Shown here: positions 1-6,848 of the stretch, piece after piece | How the letters are laid out: every line of letters starts with the position of its first letter | How positions within the stretch are numbered: the stretch's first letter is position 1 | Assembly: GCA_002437585.1 (NCBI GenBank) | Contig: DJQM01000047.1 | Span: 1 to 25,251 of the forward strand | DNA from: Clostridiales bacterium UBA6386 | GTDB taxonomy: Bacteria > Bacillota > Clostridia > Oscillospirales > Oscillospiraceae | DNA length: 25,251 nt | Direction of reading: 5' to 3' | Translations under genes and position numbers: made by a program | The notes under the pieces: generated by a model | The model's input: the letters and a program-made list of their open reading frames with translations, nothing else | Databases searched by the model: none | What the model was told of the DNA's origin: nothing

Positions 1-48
1 CTTCATTTTAGCACATACACCCGGAAGCAAGAAAAATCCCCTGTGCAA

Positions 49-77
49 TTGACATTTGTCCTTCCTTCATGTATAGT
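49..77 (+). promoter_or_regulatory. Sigma-A promoter for the alanine symporter gene
   Basis: TTGACA at 49-54 and TATAGT at 72-77 are separated by exactly 17 bases. The expected transcription start near 84 leaves a leader of about 118 bases before the chosen start at 202. I saw no recognisable riboswitch in that leader. Confidence 0.75.
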
Positions 78-201
78 AGGCACGTATTTCATTTTTCTGG
101 GCCAGCCGGGGCAGAAGGGCGTGCAGCCGCCTCATTCCTGTAAGAAGCCACTCGCGGCATGGCAATTTTCCGGGATGCCCATGGAAGAAGAAGGAGAAAT
201 T

Positions 202-1590
202 ATGGAACTGCTTGTCAAAATCAACAGCATACTGAACAATTTTATCTGGGGTGTTCCCGCCATGGTCTGCATCATCGGCGTGGGACTGTACCTGAGCTTC
301 CGCACGGGCTTTTTGCAGATTCGCAAGTTCCCCTATGCCCTGCGCTGCACCATCGGCCGGATGTTCAAAAAGAAGGAGGCCAGCGACGGTGCCATCACCC
401 CCTTCCAGGCGGTGTGCACGGCTCTGGCTGCCACCGTGGGCACGGGCAACATCGCGGGCGTGGCCGGTGCCATTGCCATCGGCGGCCCCGGCGCCGTGTT
501 CTGGATGTGGGTTTCCGCGTTGCTCGGCATGTGCACCAAGTTCTTTGAAGTTACCCTGGCCGTCCACTACCGGGAGCGCAATGCCCGGGGCGAGCTGGTG
601 GGCGGCCCCATGTACTACATCAAAAACGGCCTGGGCAAAAAGTGGATGCCCCTGGCCTACGCCTACGCCCTGTTCGGCGTGTTCGCCGTCTTCGGCACCG
701 GCAACGCCACCCAGGTCAACACCATCACCGCAGCCATCAACGCGCCGCTTCTGAACTACCATCTGCTCTCAAGTGCTCAGGTGTCCGCCTGCAATCTCAT
801 CATCGGCATTGTCATCTGCCTGGTGGTGGGTCTGATCCTCATCGGCGGCATCAAGCGCATCGGCCGGGTCAGTGAGCAGCTGGTGCCCCTGATGGCTCTG
901 CTGTACGTCGTCCTGGCTCTGGGTGTCATCGCTACCCGCGTCCAGGCTGTCCCGGCGGTCTTTGCCGCCATCTTTGAAGGTGCCTTCCAGCCCTCTGCCG
1001 TCACCGGCGGCATTGTGGGCAGCTTCTTTGTGAGCATGAAGAAGGGCGTTTCCCGGGGCATTTTCTCCAATGAGGCAGGCCTTGGCACCGGCTCCATCGC
1101 CCACGCCTGCGCCGACACCCGCAAGCCTGTGAAACAGGGCATGTTCGGCATTTTCGAGGTGTTCATGGACACCATCGTCATCTGCACCATGACGGCTCTG
1201 GTAATCCTGCTCAGCGGCGTGTCCGTACCCTACGGCCAGGCCGCCGGCGCGGAGCTGACCATCTCCGGCTTCGTTTCCGTCTACGGCGGCTGGGTGTCCA
1301 TTTTCACCGCCGTGGCCATGTGCTGCTTTGCCTTCTCCACCATCATCGGCTGGGGTCTCTACGGTGCCCGGTGCGCCGAGTTCCTCTTCGGAAGCAAGAT
1401 CATCCTGCCCTTTAACATCGCCTACGCCCTGATTTCCATCGTGGGCGCGACGGTGAATCTGGGTCTGGTGTGGGACGTGTCCGACACCTTCAACGGCTTT
1501 ATGATCGTGCCCAACCTGGTGGCCGTGTTCCTGCTGGCTCCCACGGTGCTGAAGCTCCTGAAGGAACATTTTGAGAAGGAAGCGGTCTGA
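202..1590 (+). CDS. Alanine/glycine:cation symporter (AGCS family)
   Basis: Integral membrane carrier that imports alanine or glycine with sodium (or protons). The 462-residue product has the usual family length and about ten hydrophobic segments. The family-typical stretch GIFSNEAGLGTGSIAHA lies near the middle, and the N-terminal part has the conserved ATVGTGNIAGVAGAIAIGGPG region (split here only in reading). The frame is open further upstream to 43, but the start at 202 (MELLVKIN) is preferred because AAGGAG lies five bases before it and the upstream residues are not membrane-like. It is a single-gene unit: its own promoter is at 49-77 and a terminator follows the stop by 14 bases. Substrate preference between alanine and glycine cannot be read from the sequence. 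Confidence 0.93.
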   Translation: MELLVKINSILNNFIWGVPAMVCIIGVGLYLSFRTGFLQIRKFPYALRCTIGRMFKKKEASDGAITPFQAVCTALAATVGTGNIAGVAGAIAIGGPGAVFWMWVSALLGMCTKFFEVTLAVHYRERNARGELVGGPMYYIKNGLGKKWMPLAYAYALFGVFAVFGTGNATQVNTITAAINAPLLNYHLLSSAQVSACNLIIGIVICLVVGLILIGGIKRIGRVSEQLVPLMALLYVVLALGVIATRVQAVPAVFAAIFEGAFQPSAVTGGIVGSFFVSMKKGVSRGIFSNEAGLGTGSIAHACADTRKPVKQGMFGIFEVFMDTIVICTMTALVILLSGVSVPYGQAAGAELTISGFVSVYGGWVSIFTAVAMCCFAFSTIIGWGLYGARCAEFLFGSKIILPFNIAYALISIVGATVNLGLVWDVSDTFNGFMIVPNLVAVFLLAPTVLKLLKEHFEKEAV

Positions 1591-1604
1591 TAAAGGCGTA
1601 AAAT

Positions 1605-1635
1605 CCCCCGGAGCGAACGCTCCGGGGGTTGCTTT
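1605..1635. terminator. Bidirectional intrinsic terminator
   Basis: A perfect 10-bp stem (1605-1614 with 1619-1628, loop GAAC) is followed by a T-rich run on the plus strand. It sits between the convergent symporter and ParE toxin genes and probably serves both. Confidence 0.85.
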
Positions 1636-1939
1636 ATTTCAGGAGCCACTGATAGTCCTGCCGACAGTCCACGATCCAATCGACGTAAACTGCGCTGTCC
1701 TTGATCTGATAGAGAACCAGAAACCAGTTTTGAATGTACAGCTTGTGATACTTATTCGGCGGAATGAACTCCCCGGTGAAAAAGGGATATCGCTGGGGAA
1801 ACGCTTCCAAAGAGCGAAATTCTCCCAGAAATCGCTTTTTTAGTTCCACGGCAGCATTTCTGTTCACCTGGGCCAGGAACCGAATGTGCTGACCCAGCAT
1901 TTGCCTGGCTCGGTCGGAAATAATGACAGTGTATTTCAT
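1634..1939 (-). CDS. RelE/ParE family toxin of a type II toxin-antitoxin pair
   Basis: A 101-residue basic protein with the compact ParE/RelE layout: an N-terminal strand (KYTVIISDRARQML), two helices, then strands ending in YHKLYIQNWFLVLYQIKDSAVYVDWIVDCRQDY. This C-terminal pattern (arginine/tyrosine-rich, with a V.V..I.D.R motif) is typical of ParE-like toxins, which either poison gyrase or act as ribosome-dependent RNases; which one cannot be told from sequence. Its start overlaps the stop of the upstream antitoxin gene by 4 bases (ATGA), the usual translational coupling in such pairs. The family call is firm, the molecular target is unknown. Confidence 0.85.
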   Translation of the reverse strand: MKYTVIISDRARQMLGQHIRFLAQVNRNAAVELKKRFLGEFRSLEAFPQRYPFFTGEFIPPNKYHKLYIQNWFLVLYQIKDSAVYVDWIVDCRQDYQWLLK

Positions 1940-2208
1940 TTCCCGCCCTCACTCAGGATCGCATCCAGGTAGCTGTCCAGTTCGTCGATGGTGCAGCCCT
2001 TCCGCCCGGCAAGCCGGTCTTCCTCCACGGACAGGAGCTGCTCCCGCAGTGCCAGCATTTTTTCCCGATGAGTGAAGCTGTCAATGTCCATAACCACCAA
2101 ATCTCCCTCGCCGTTTTTGGTCAGATAGACGGGAGCATGGGTCCCCCGGCAAAGCTCCGCGATTTCGTTGTAGTTCTGCCGGATGGCAGCAGACGGGCGG
2201 ATATTCAT
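1936..2208 (-). CDS. Phd/YefM family antitoxin
   Basis: A 90-residue antitoxin. The N-terminal part (MNIRPSAAIRQNYNEIAELCRGTHAPVYLTKNGEGDLVVMDIDSF) is the Phd/YefM DNA-binding fold, with the characteristic 'pv.ltkng.gdlvvm' strand pair; the acidic C-terminal tail would wrap the toxin. The family normally represses its own promoter. Two in-frame ATGs exist, at 2214 and 2208; I chose 2208 because GGAGG (2216-2220 read on the minus strand) lies seven bases upstream of it but only one base from the other. It is first in a two-gene unit with the ParE toxin. Confidence 0.85.
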   Translation of the reverse strand: MNIRPSAAIRQNYNEIAELCRGTHAPVYLTKNGEGDLVVMDIDSFTHREKMLALREQLLSVEEDRLAGRKGCTIDELDSYLDAILSEGGK

Positions 2209-2241
2209 AGACATGCCTCCATATAGCTAAATTCTAATATT

Positions 2242-2270
2242 ATTATATGTAAATTTCACTACATTGTCAA
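2242..2270 (-). promoter_or_regulatory. Consensus sigma-A promoter of the first toxin-antitoxin unit
   Basis: Read on the minus strand, TTGACA (2270-2265) is followed after 17 bases by TATAAT (2247-2242), both perfect consensus hexamers. A TAATATTA palindrome at 2235-2242 touches the -10 box and could be part of the antitoxin operator (inference). Such a strong promoter fits a module held down by autorepression. Confidence 0.85.
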
Positions 2271-2332
2271 TGGGCATTACAGCGACAACATTCCCTCAGA
2301 GTTTACCGGTAGCATCTTCGGAAAATCTTAAT

Positions 2333-2361
2333 TTGACACGCTTCGCAGACTATGATATTCT
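2333..2361 (+). promoter_or_regulatory. Sigma-A promoter for the DUF2500 gene
   Basis: TTGACA at 2333-2338 and TATTCT at 2356-2361 with 17-base spacing. It is divergent from the antitoxin promoter, with about 60 bases between the two -35 boxes. Confidence 0.75.
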
Positions 2362-2394
2362 AAAAGTCAGAACAACACGGAACGGAGGGTGCGT

Positions 2395-2763
2395 ATGCCA
2401 GGCTTCGGAATGGACTTTGACCTGTTTCAGATTTTGTTTAAGATTCCATTTGTGCTTGTGGCAGTCATGATTATTGTGACAATTGTCCGCAATCTGCGCC
2501 AGTGGCATAAGAACAACCAGTCCCCCAGGCTTACCGTCCCGGCGACGGTGGTCGCCAAGCGAACCAGCGTGACCCATTTCCAGGGCGGAAGCGACGGTAC
2601 CCAGTGCCACGCCTCCACCTCCTATTACGCCACCTTCCAGGTGGAAAGCGGCGACCGAATGGAGCTTCTGCTGCCCGGACGCGAGTACGGCCTGCTGGCC
2701 GAGGGAGATCAGGGAAAGCTCTCCTTCCAAGGTACCCGGTTTCTTGGATTTGCGCGAAGCTGA
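2395..2763 (+). CDS. DUF2500-type small membrane protein
   Basis: A 122-residue protein with one N-terminal transmembrane segment (about residues 10-30, ILFKIPFVLVAVMIIVTIV), a short basic linker and then a small beta-rich domain. The core (PATVVAKRT..., YYATFQVESGDRMELLLPGREYGLLAEGDQGKLSFQGTRFLGF, quoted in pieces) matches my memory of DUF2500 proteins, whose role is unknown. ATG at 2395 is chosen over GTG at 2389 because GGAGG at 2384-2388 then has a six-base spacing. It stands alone between two toxin-antitoxin pairs, with its own promoter and a possible promoter for the next pair directly after its stop. Confidence 0.8.
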   Translation: MPGFGMDFDLFQILFKIPFVLVAVMIIVTIVRNLRQWHKNNQSPRLTVPATVVAKRTSVTHFQGGSDGTQCHASTSYYATFQVESGDRMELLLPGREYGLLAEGDQGKLSFQGTRFLGFARS

Positions 2764-2774
2764 GTAAAAATGTA

Positions 2775-2803
2775 TTGCTATCGTGCGTACATTGGTGTAT
2801 ACT
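2775..2803 (+). promoter_or_regulatory. Promoter of the second toxin-antitoxin unit
   Basis: TTGCTA at 2775-2780 and TATACT at 2798-2803 with 17-base spacing, directly after the DUF2500 stop. Confidence 0.65.
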
Positions 2804-2839
2804 ATTCCCAGAGATTCTATTTTGAAGGGAGTTTTTTGC

Positions 2840-3142
2840 ATGGCTAAGTCCGCAAACCTGTACGCGCGAATCGAGCCGGAGATCAAAGAACAGGCGGAAA
2901 CGATTCTGAACGCCCTGGGCATCCCGGCCTCCAACGCCATTACCATGTTTTATAAGCAGATCATTCTTCAGAACGGACTGCCCTTTGCGGTAAAGCTTCC
3001 GGAGCCGCCCCTGGACGCAAGCAAAATAACCAAAGCCCAGCTGGACGCACTGCTGGAAAAGGGATATGCGGATGCCCTTGCCGGACGTTCCGCCCCCGCA
3101 GAAGAAGTTTTTGCGGATATTCACAAGGAATTGGGCCTATGA
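2840..3142 (+). CDS. RelB/DinJ family antitoxin
   Basis: A 100-residue antitoxin. Its N-terminal half (ANLYARIEPEIKEQAETILNALGIPASNAITMFYKQI) is the ribbon-helix-helix domain of RelB/DinJ proteins, including the 'lGi..s.ai..f..qi' helix signature. The C-terminal half (LDASKITKAQLDALLEKGYADALAGRSAPAEEVF, quoted in pieces) is the toxin-binding region. The start at 2840 (MAKSAN) has GAAGGGAG eight bases upstream; an ATG 57 bases earlier lies inside the promoter region and lacks a site. It overlaps the toxin start by 4 bases and probably represses the promoter at 2775-2803. Confidence 0.9.
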   Translation: MAKSANLYARIEPEIKEQAETILNALGIPASNAITMFYKQIILQNGLPFAVKLPEPPLDASKITKAQLDALLEKGYADALAGRSAPAEEVFADIHKELGL

Positions 3143-3462
3143 GCTATGCCGTAGTGCTTACCGAGAACGCAAAAGCCGATCTGGTGTCCATTTCCCGATA
3201 TATCGCGCGGGATTTGCAGTCGCGGCAAAACGCCGCCAGCCAGCTTGCCCGCCTGGAAAAGGCGATCCGGTCTCTCAACGAAATGCCGGAACGGTATCGG
3301 GTCTATGACGACGCAAAATGGCAGGGCAGAAATCTGCGCATCCTGTCTGTGGATCATTATCTGGTTTTCTATATCCCGGATAAAGATCGGCACACCGTCA
3401 CTATTTTGCGTGTTCTCTACGGCGGCAGTGATTGGGCGCGGCAATTGCAGGATTTGAACTGA
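3139..3462 (+). CDS. RelE/ParE family toxin
   Basis: A 107-residue toxin with a clear ParE plan: an N-terminal strand (YAVVLTENAKADLVSISRYI), a helical pair, and the C-terminal strands 'NLRILSVDHYLVFYIPDKDRHTVTILRVLYGGSDW' (read in two parts). The RIL.V.HY.VFY and ILRV.YG.RDW-like motifs are strong family signatures. ATGA overlap with the RelB-type antitoxin shows translational coupling. It differs clearly from the other ParE-type toxin at 1634-1939, so the two modules are not a recent duplication. The cellular target is not predictable from sequence. Confidence 0.9.
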   Translation: MSYAVVLTENAKADLVSISRYIARDLQSRQNAASQLARLEKAIRSLNEMPERYRVYDDAKWQGRNLRILSVDHYLVFYIPDKDRHTVTILRVLYGGSDWARQLQDLN

Positions 3463-3464
3463 CT

Positions 3465-3496
3465 CGCAGGGACGGCATAGCCGTCCCTGCGTTTTT
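3465..3496 (+). terminator. Intrinsic terminator after the second toxin-antitoxin unit
   Basis: A perfect 12-bp stem (3465-3476 with 3480-3491, loop ATA) followed by TTTTT. It also lies directly beyond the stop of the convergent spoIVB gene. Confidence 0.88.
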
Positions 3497-3497
3497 G

Positions 3498-4457
3498 TTA
3501 CCCCGCCGCGTCCAGCATATTGTCGATAAAAATGCCATAGCCCGTAGTCGGGTCATTGACCAGAACATGCGTCACCGCGCCGATGAGCTTGCCGTCCTGC
3601 AAAATAGGGCTGCCGGACATGCCCTGGACAATGCCGCCGGTGGCTCTGAGCAGGTCGGGATCCGTGACCCGGAGCAGGAAATTCCGGTGATCCGGCCGGG
3701 TTTCGGGATAGATTTTCAAAATTTCCACAGAATACTCCCGGGGCTGGTCGGTGCCGATCTGGGTCCGGATGGAAGCAGACCCCGTGTGAACGCTTTCGTA
3801 ATCCGCCGTGGCAAAAGCTTCCCCCTGCCAGCGATGGGGGCTGACGCCGAACACGCCCTGGGGGGTATTTTTCAGCAGCGGGGCAAAGGGAATGGGCGAT
3901 TCCGCCGTGCCCCGGAGCTGCCCCGGATCGCCGGCCTTTCCCTTTTTGATTTCCGCCACGGTGGCCTCAAAGGCGTTGCCCCGGGTCATTTTCAGCAGAC
4001 CCTCGCTGTCCCAGACCCCGTGACCCAGTGCCCCGAAGGTGCCGCTGGCCGGATCGTAAAAGGTCACGGTGCCGATGCCCCCGATGCCCTGCCGTAAGAA
4101 TACGCCCATTTTCGGCCCGTCCTCGGTATTCGCCGGAGAAAGCCGGAGCTGCCGCTCCTTTCCCGCCCGGCTGACTGTCAGCGTGATCTGTCCCTGACTG
4201 CTTTGCAGCGCGCCCCGCACATCCTCGGCGCAGGCGACGGTTTTTCCATTGATCTGTAGAATCTGGTCGCCGATTTTCAGTCCCGCACTCCGGGCGGTGC
4301 CGCCCAGAATATCGTCATAGGCCGCCACAGTCACCCGATCATGATATAATTGCAGGCCGATCACCTGACCCACCGGAATCAGCTCCGCCGCGGCCGCCTT
4401 CACCGGCAGCACCAGCAGTCCCAGCCAGAGGATCACCCCACGCAAAACGCCCTTCAT
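3498..4457 (-). CDS. spoIVB: SpoIVB serine peptidase (family S55), sigma-K checkpoint
   Basis: In Bacillus, SpoIVB is made in the forespore, secreted into the intermembrane space, and cleaves SpoIVFA so that pro-sigma-K can be processed in the mother cell. The 319-residue product has an N-terminal signal/anchor segment (about 5-24), a PDZ domain (about 30-110, with 'GLKIGDQILQINGK'), and an S55 peptidase domain. Visible catalytic candidates are His146 in GALGHGV and the serine of GMSGSPI (Ser281/Ser283); the C-terminal HVLVNDPTTGYGIFI is a strong signature. It is about 100 residues shorter than the Bacillus protein, mainly in the N-terminal part. AGGAGG (4465-4470) precedes the start by seven bases. 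Confidence 0.93.
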   Translation of the reverse strand: MKGVLRGVILWLGLLVLPVKAAAAELIPVGQVIGLQLYHDRVTVAAYDDILGGTARSAGLKIGDQILQINGKTVACAEDVRGALQSSQGQITLTVSRAGKERQLRLSPANTEDGPKMGVFLRQGIGGIGTVTFYDPASGTFGALGHGVWDSEGLLKMTRGNAFEATVAEIKKGKAGDPGQLRGTAESPIPFAPLLKNTPQGVFGVSPHRWQGEAFATADYESVHTGSASIRTQIGTDQPREYSVEILKIYPETRPDHRNFLLRVTDPDLLRATGGIVQGMSGSPILQDGKLIGAVTHVLVNDPTTGYGIFIDNMLDAAG

Positions 4458-4485
4458 AATTCCGCCTCCTTTTTCTGTGCCCTCT

Positions 4486-4492
4486 TAATATG
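4486..4492 (-). promoter_or_regulatory. Possible sporulation-type -10 box upstream of spoIVB
   Basis: CATATTA on the minus strand, about 16 bases upstream of the ribosome binding site, resembles the -10 element of sigma-G/sigma-F promoters. I could not identify a convincing -35 element, so this is tentative. Confidence 0.3.
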
Positions 4493-4603
4493 ACCCGGCA
4501 GGCGGAATGTAACCGCTGAAAAAGTCGAAAAATCAGGGATGGCTTTCCGTTCCTTCCAGAAAGCACCAATTTGCGCCAGAATCCCTCAGGTCTTATTTAC
4601 CTA

Positions 4604-4632
4604 TTGACAATGTAGGCAGGTCGTGCTATATT
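4604..4632 (+). promoter_or_regulatory. Sigma-A promoter of the nifS-nifU-rrf2 operon
   Basis: TTGACA at 4604-4609 and TATATT at 4627-4632 with 17-base spacing. The -10 box runs into the inverted repeat at 4631-4653, and another half-site (TTACCTA, 4597-4603) sits just upstream of the -35 box. Confidence 0.85.
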
Positions 4633-4653
4633 ACCTAGAGAATTACTAGGTAA
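4631..4653. promoter_or_regulatory. Putative IscR-like (Rrf2) operator
   Basis: TTACCTAG and CTAGGTAA form a perfect 8-bp inverted repeat around a 7-base AT-rich centre, overlapping the end of the -10 box and the start point. A further TTACCTA half-site lies at 4597-4603. Position and symmetry fit a repressor dimer site, and the third gene of the operon encodes an Rrf2 regulator, so autoregulation is the natural inference. Confidence 0.75.
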
Positions 4654-4674
4654 ATACCATTGGAGGAATCAAAT

Positions 4675-5862
4675 ATGCGAGTTTACGCGGATAATGCGGC
4701 AACCACCGCTCCCAGCCAGGTTGCCATTGATGCTATGATGCCCTGCCTGACCACGGTTTACGGCAACCCCTCTTCCCTGCACACCCTGGGACAGGAGGCC
4801 AAGGAGGCTCTGGAAGCCGCCCGTGCTACCGTGGCTCAGTGCCTGGGCTGCGAGCCGAGGGAAATCATCTTCACCTCCGGCGGCAGCGAGGCCGATAACC
4901 AGGCCATCATCTCCGCCGCCCGGTTCGGTGCCAAGAAGGGCAAGAAGCACATCATCACCACCGCCTTCGAGCACCACGCGGTGCTCCACACCCTGGCCAA
5001 GCTGGAGAAGGAAGGCTTTGAGGTCACCTATCTGGACGTTCACGAGGGTCACACCCTCCACGCCCAGCAGGTCAAGGACGCCATCCGGCCGGACACTTGT
5101 CTCGTCACCACCATGTATGCCAACAATGAGATCGGCTCCATTCTGCCCATTGCGGAAATCGGCGCCATCTGCAAGGAGGCGGGCGTTCCCTTCCACACCG
5201 ACGCTGTCCAGGCCGTGGGTCATGTGCACATCAATGTGAAGGAAGAAAACATCGACATGCTGAGCCTGTCCGGCCACAAGTTCCACGGCCCCAAGGGCGT
5301 GGGCGCGCTGTACGTCCGCAAGGGCTTCCCGCTGGTGAACATCATCGAGGGCGGCGCCCAGGAGCGGGGCAAGCGGCCGGGCACCGAGAATCTGCCCGGC
5401 ATCTGCGGCATGGCCGCCGCCATGAAGTACGCCTGCGACCACATCGACGAGAATATGCCTCGCGTTGCCGCCATGCGTGACCGGCTCATCGAGGGCTTAA
5501 GCAAAATCCCCCACAGCGCCGTCAACGGCAGCCTGGTGAACCGGCTCCCCGGCAACGTGAGCTTCTGCTTCGAGGGCATCGAGGGCGAGAGTCTGCTGCT
5601 GCTGCTGGATGCCCAGGGCATCTGCGCCTCCTCCGGCTCCGCCTGCACCTCCGGCTCCCTGGATCCCAGCCATGTATTGCTTGCCATCGGCCGGGTTCAC
5701 GACGTGGCTCACGGCTCCCTGCGGCTTTCCCTGTGCGAGTACAACACCGACGAGGAGATCGACCATATTCTCAAGGTCGTGCCCCAGGTCGTCCAGTACC
5801 TGCGGAGCATGAGTCCCGTGTGGCGTGATCTGCAGGAAGGCAAGCGTCAGTATATTCTGTAA
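4675..5862 (+). CDS. nifS: Cysteine desulfurase (NifS/IscS)
   Basis: Pyridoxal-phosphate enzyme that takes sulfur from cysteine, giving alanine and a persulfide for Fe-S cluster assembly. The 395-residue length is normal. The N-terminal VYADNAATTAPSQVAIDAM is the family start; Lys202 in SLSGHKFHGPKG would bind PLP, and Cys324 in SSGSACTSGS is the persulfide cysteine, close to the E. coli IscS positions. GGAGG at 4662-4666 sets ATG 4675 as start rather than the in-frame TTG at 4660. It is first in an operon with the NifU scaffold 34 bases downstream and the Rrf2 regulator. Confidence 0.96.
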   Translation: MRVYADNAATTAPSQVAIDAMMPCLTTVYGNPSSLHTLGQEAKEALEAARATVAQCLGCEPREIIFTSGGSEADNQAIISAARFGAKKGKKHIITTAFEHHAVLHTLAKLEKEGFEVTYLDVHEGHTLHAQQVKDAIRPDTCLVTTMYANNEIGSILPIAEIGAICKEAGVPFHTDAVQAVGHVHINVKEENIDMLSLSGHKFHGPKGVGALYVRKGFPLVNIIEGGAQERGKRPGTENLPGICGMAAAMKYACDHIDENMPRVAAMRDRLIEGLSKIPHSAVNGSLVNRLPGNVSFCFEGIEGESLLLLLDAQGICASSGSACTSGSLDPSHVLLAIGRVHDVAHGSLRLSLCEYNTDEEIDHILKVVPQVVQYLRSMSPVWRDLQEGKRQYIL

Positions 5863-5867
5863 AATCA

Positions 5868-5881
5868 ATTCTTGCAAGAAT
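5868..5881. repeat. 14-base palindrome between nifS and nifU
   Basis: ATTCTTGCAAGAAT is a perfect palindrome directly before the nifU ribosome binding site. It could be a weak mRNA hairpin or a protein site; the function is unknown. The core of the hairpin at the operon end (6765-6796) also contains CAAGAATTCTTG. Confidence 0.5.
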
Positions 5882-5896
5882 AGGAGATAATGAACT

Positions 5897-6340
5897 ATGG
5901 CACTGTATAGTGAAAAGGTAATGGATCATTTCCTGCACCCCAGAAATGTGGGCGTCATCGAAAACGCCGACGGCGTGGGGGAAGTCGGCAACGCCAAGTG
6001 CGGCGACATCATGAAGATCTATCTGAAAATTGATCACGACATCATTACGGACGTGAAGTTCGAAACCTTCGGCTGCGGCTCCGCCATCGCCTCCTCCTCC
6101 ATGGCCACCGAGATGATCAAGGGCAAGTCCATTTACGAGGCACTGGAGCTGACCAACAAGGCCGTGGCCGAGGCTCTGGACGGTCTGCCCGCCCACAAGA
6201 TGCACTGCTCCGTGCTGGCGGAGGAGGCCATCAAGAAGGCACTGACCGACTACTTCGACAAGCACAACATTCCCTACGATCACAAAAAGTATGAGGAAAT
6301 GGATCACGAGCAGCTCCACGCCCAGGTTCACGGCGAGTAA
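5897..6340 (+). CDS. nifU: NifU/IscU-type Fe-S cluster assembly scaffold
   Basis: Scaffold on which new Fe-S clusters are built with sulfur from NifS. The 147-residue product is the U-type N-terminal domain alone (no ferredoxin or Nfu domain). The three cluster-ligand cysteines are visible: Cys35 with Asp37 in NAKCGD, Cys60 in TFGCGSA and Cys104 in LPAHKMHCSVLA. The C-terminal tail is His/Asp-rich and longer than in E. coli IscU. AGGAG at 5882-5886 precedes the start by ten bases. No HscA/HscB genes are adjacent, as is usual in clostridia. Confidence 0.95.
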   Translation: MALYSEKVMDHFLHPRNVGVIENADGVGEVGNAKCGDIMKIYLKIDHDIITDVKFETFGCGSAIASSSMATEMIKGKSIYEALELTNKAVAEALDGLPAHKMHCSVLAEEAIKKALTDYFDKHNIPYDHKKYEEMDHEQLHAQVHGE

Positions 6341-6346
6341 GTGCCT

Positions 6347-6760
6347 ATGATCGTATCCACCAAGGGTCGCTATGCCCTGCGGGTGATGGTACATTTTGCC
6401 CAGCGGGGCGGGGAGGAATACATTCCTCTGAAGGAGATCGCCGAATCCGAGGGGATTTCCCAGAAATATCTGGAGTCCATTATGACCGTCCTTTCCAAGG
6501 CGGGCTTTGTGGACGCGGTTCACGGCAAGGGCGGCGGCTACCGCCTGAACCGGAAGCCGGAGGACTACACCGTCGGCAGCATTCTCAAGCTCACCGAAGG
6601 GGGTCTGGCCGCCGTGTCCTGCACCAGTCAGGGTGCCGCCGCCTGCTCCAGAACCCAGTGCTGCGAGGCCAAGCCCATGTGGGATCGGCTGGATCGGATG
6701 ATCAACGATTTCTTCGAGGGGATCACCCTGGCAGACCTGCTCAGGGACGGGAAAGCATAA
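6347..6760 (+). CDS. Rrf2 family regulator, IscR-like
   Basis: A 137-residue winged-helix protein: MIVSTKGRYALRVMVHFA at the start, the recognition region ISQKYLESIMTVLSKAGFV and the wing GKGGGYRLNR are all Rrf2 hallmarks. Cys92, Cys100 and Cys105/Cys106 lie where IscR carries Cys92, Cys98 and Cys104, so an Fe-S cluster is likely, though the first spacing is two residues longer. The preferred ATG at 6347 is seven bases after the nifU stop; a GTG at 6341 abuts it. The local ribosome site is weak, suggesting translation coupled to nifU. It likely senses Fe-S status and represses the operon through 4631-4653. Confidence 0.92.
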   Translation: MIVSTKGRYALRVMVHFAQRGGEEYIPLKEIAESEGISQKYLESIMTVLSKAGFVDAVHGKGGGYRLNRKPEDYTVGSILKLTEGGLAAVSCTSQGAAACSRTQCCEAKPMWDRLDRMINDFFEGITLADLLRDGKA

Positions 6761-6764
6761 AAAC

Positions 6765-6796
6765 ACACGCGGCGCAAGAATTCTTGCGCCGCGTGT
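6765..6796. terminator. Perfect 32-base palindrome ending the nifS operon
   Basis: A perfect inverted repeat centred on 6780/6781 (16 bases per arm, GAATTC at the centre) four bases after the rrf2 stop codon. The T-run after it is weak (GTTCGTAT), so it may terminate inefficiently or mainly protect the 3' end. Confidence 0.7.
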
Positions 6797-6821
6797 TCGT
6801 ATATCCATGGAATGTTGTCCA

Positions 6822-6848
6822 CGGGACGATGTGGGCATCGTCCCCTAC
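6822..6848. repeat. REP-like palindrome, solo copy (family A)
   Basis: GGGACGATG (6823-6831) and CATCGTCCC (6836-6844) around TGGG, followed by CCTAC. Same design as the copies at 14209, 14262, 18737 and 18786. It abuts the 3' end of the DUF975 gene. Confidence 0.75.

Noticed and set aside
84..201. A possible riboswitch in the symporter leader
   Set aside because: I looked for glycine-riboswitch-like and T-box-like cores and found none; only a short GGCAT/ATGCC pairing is present.
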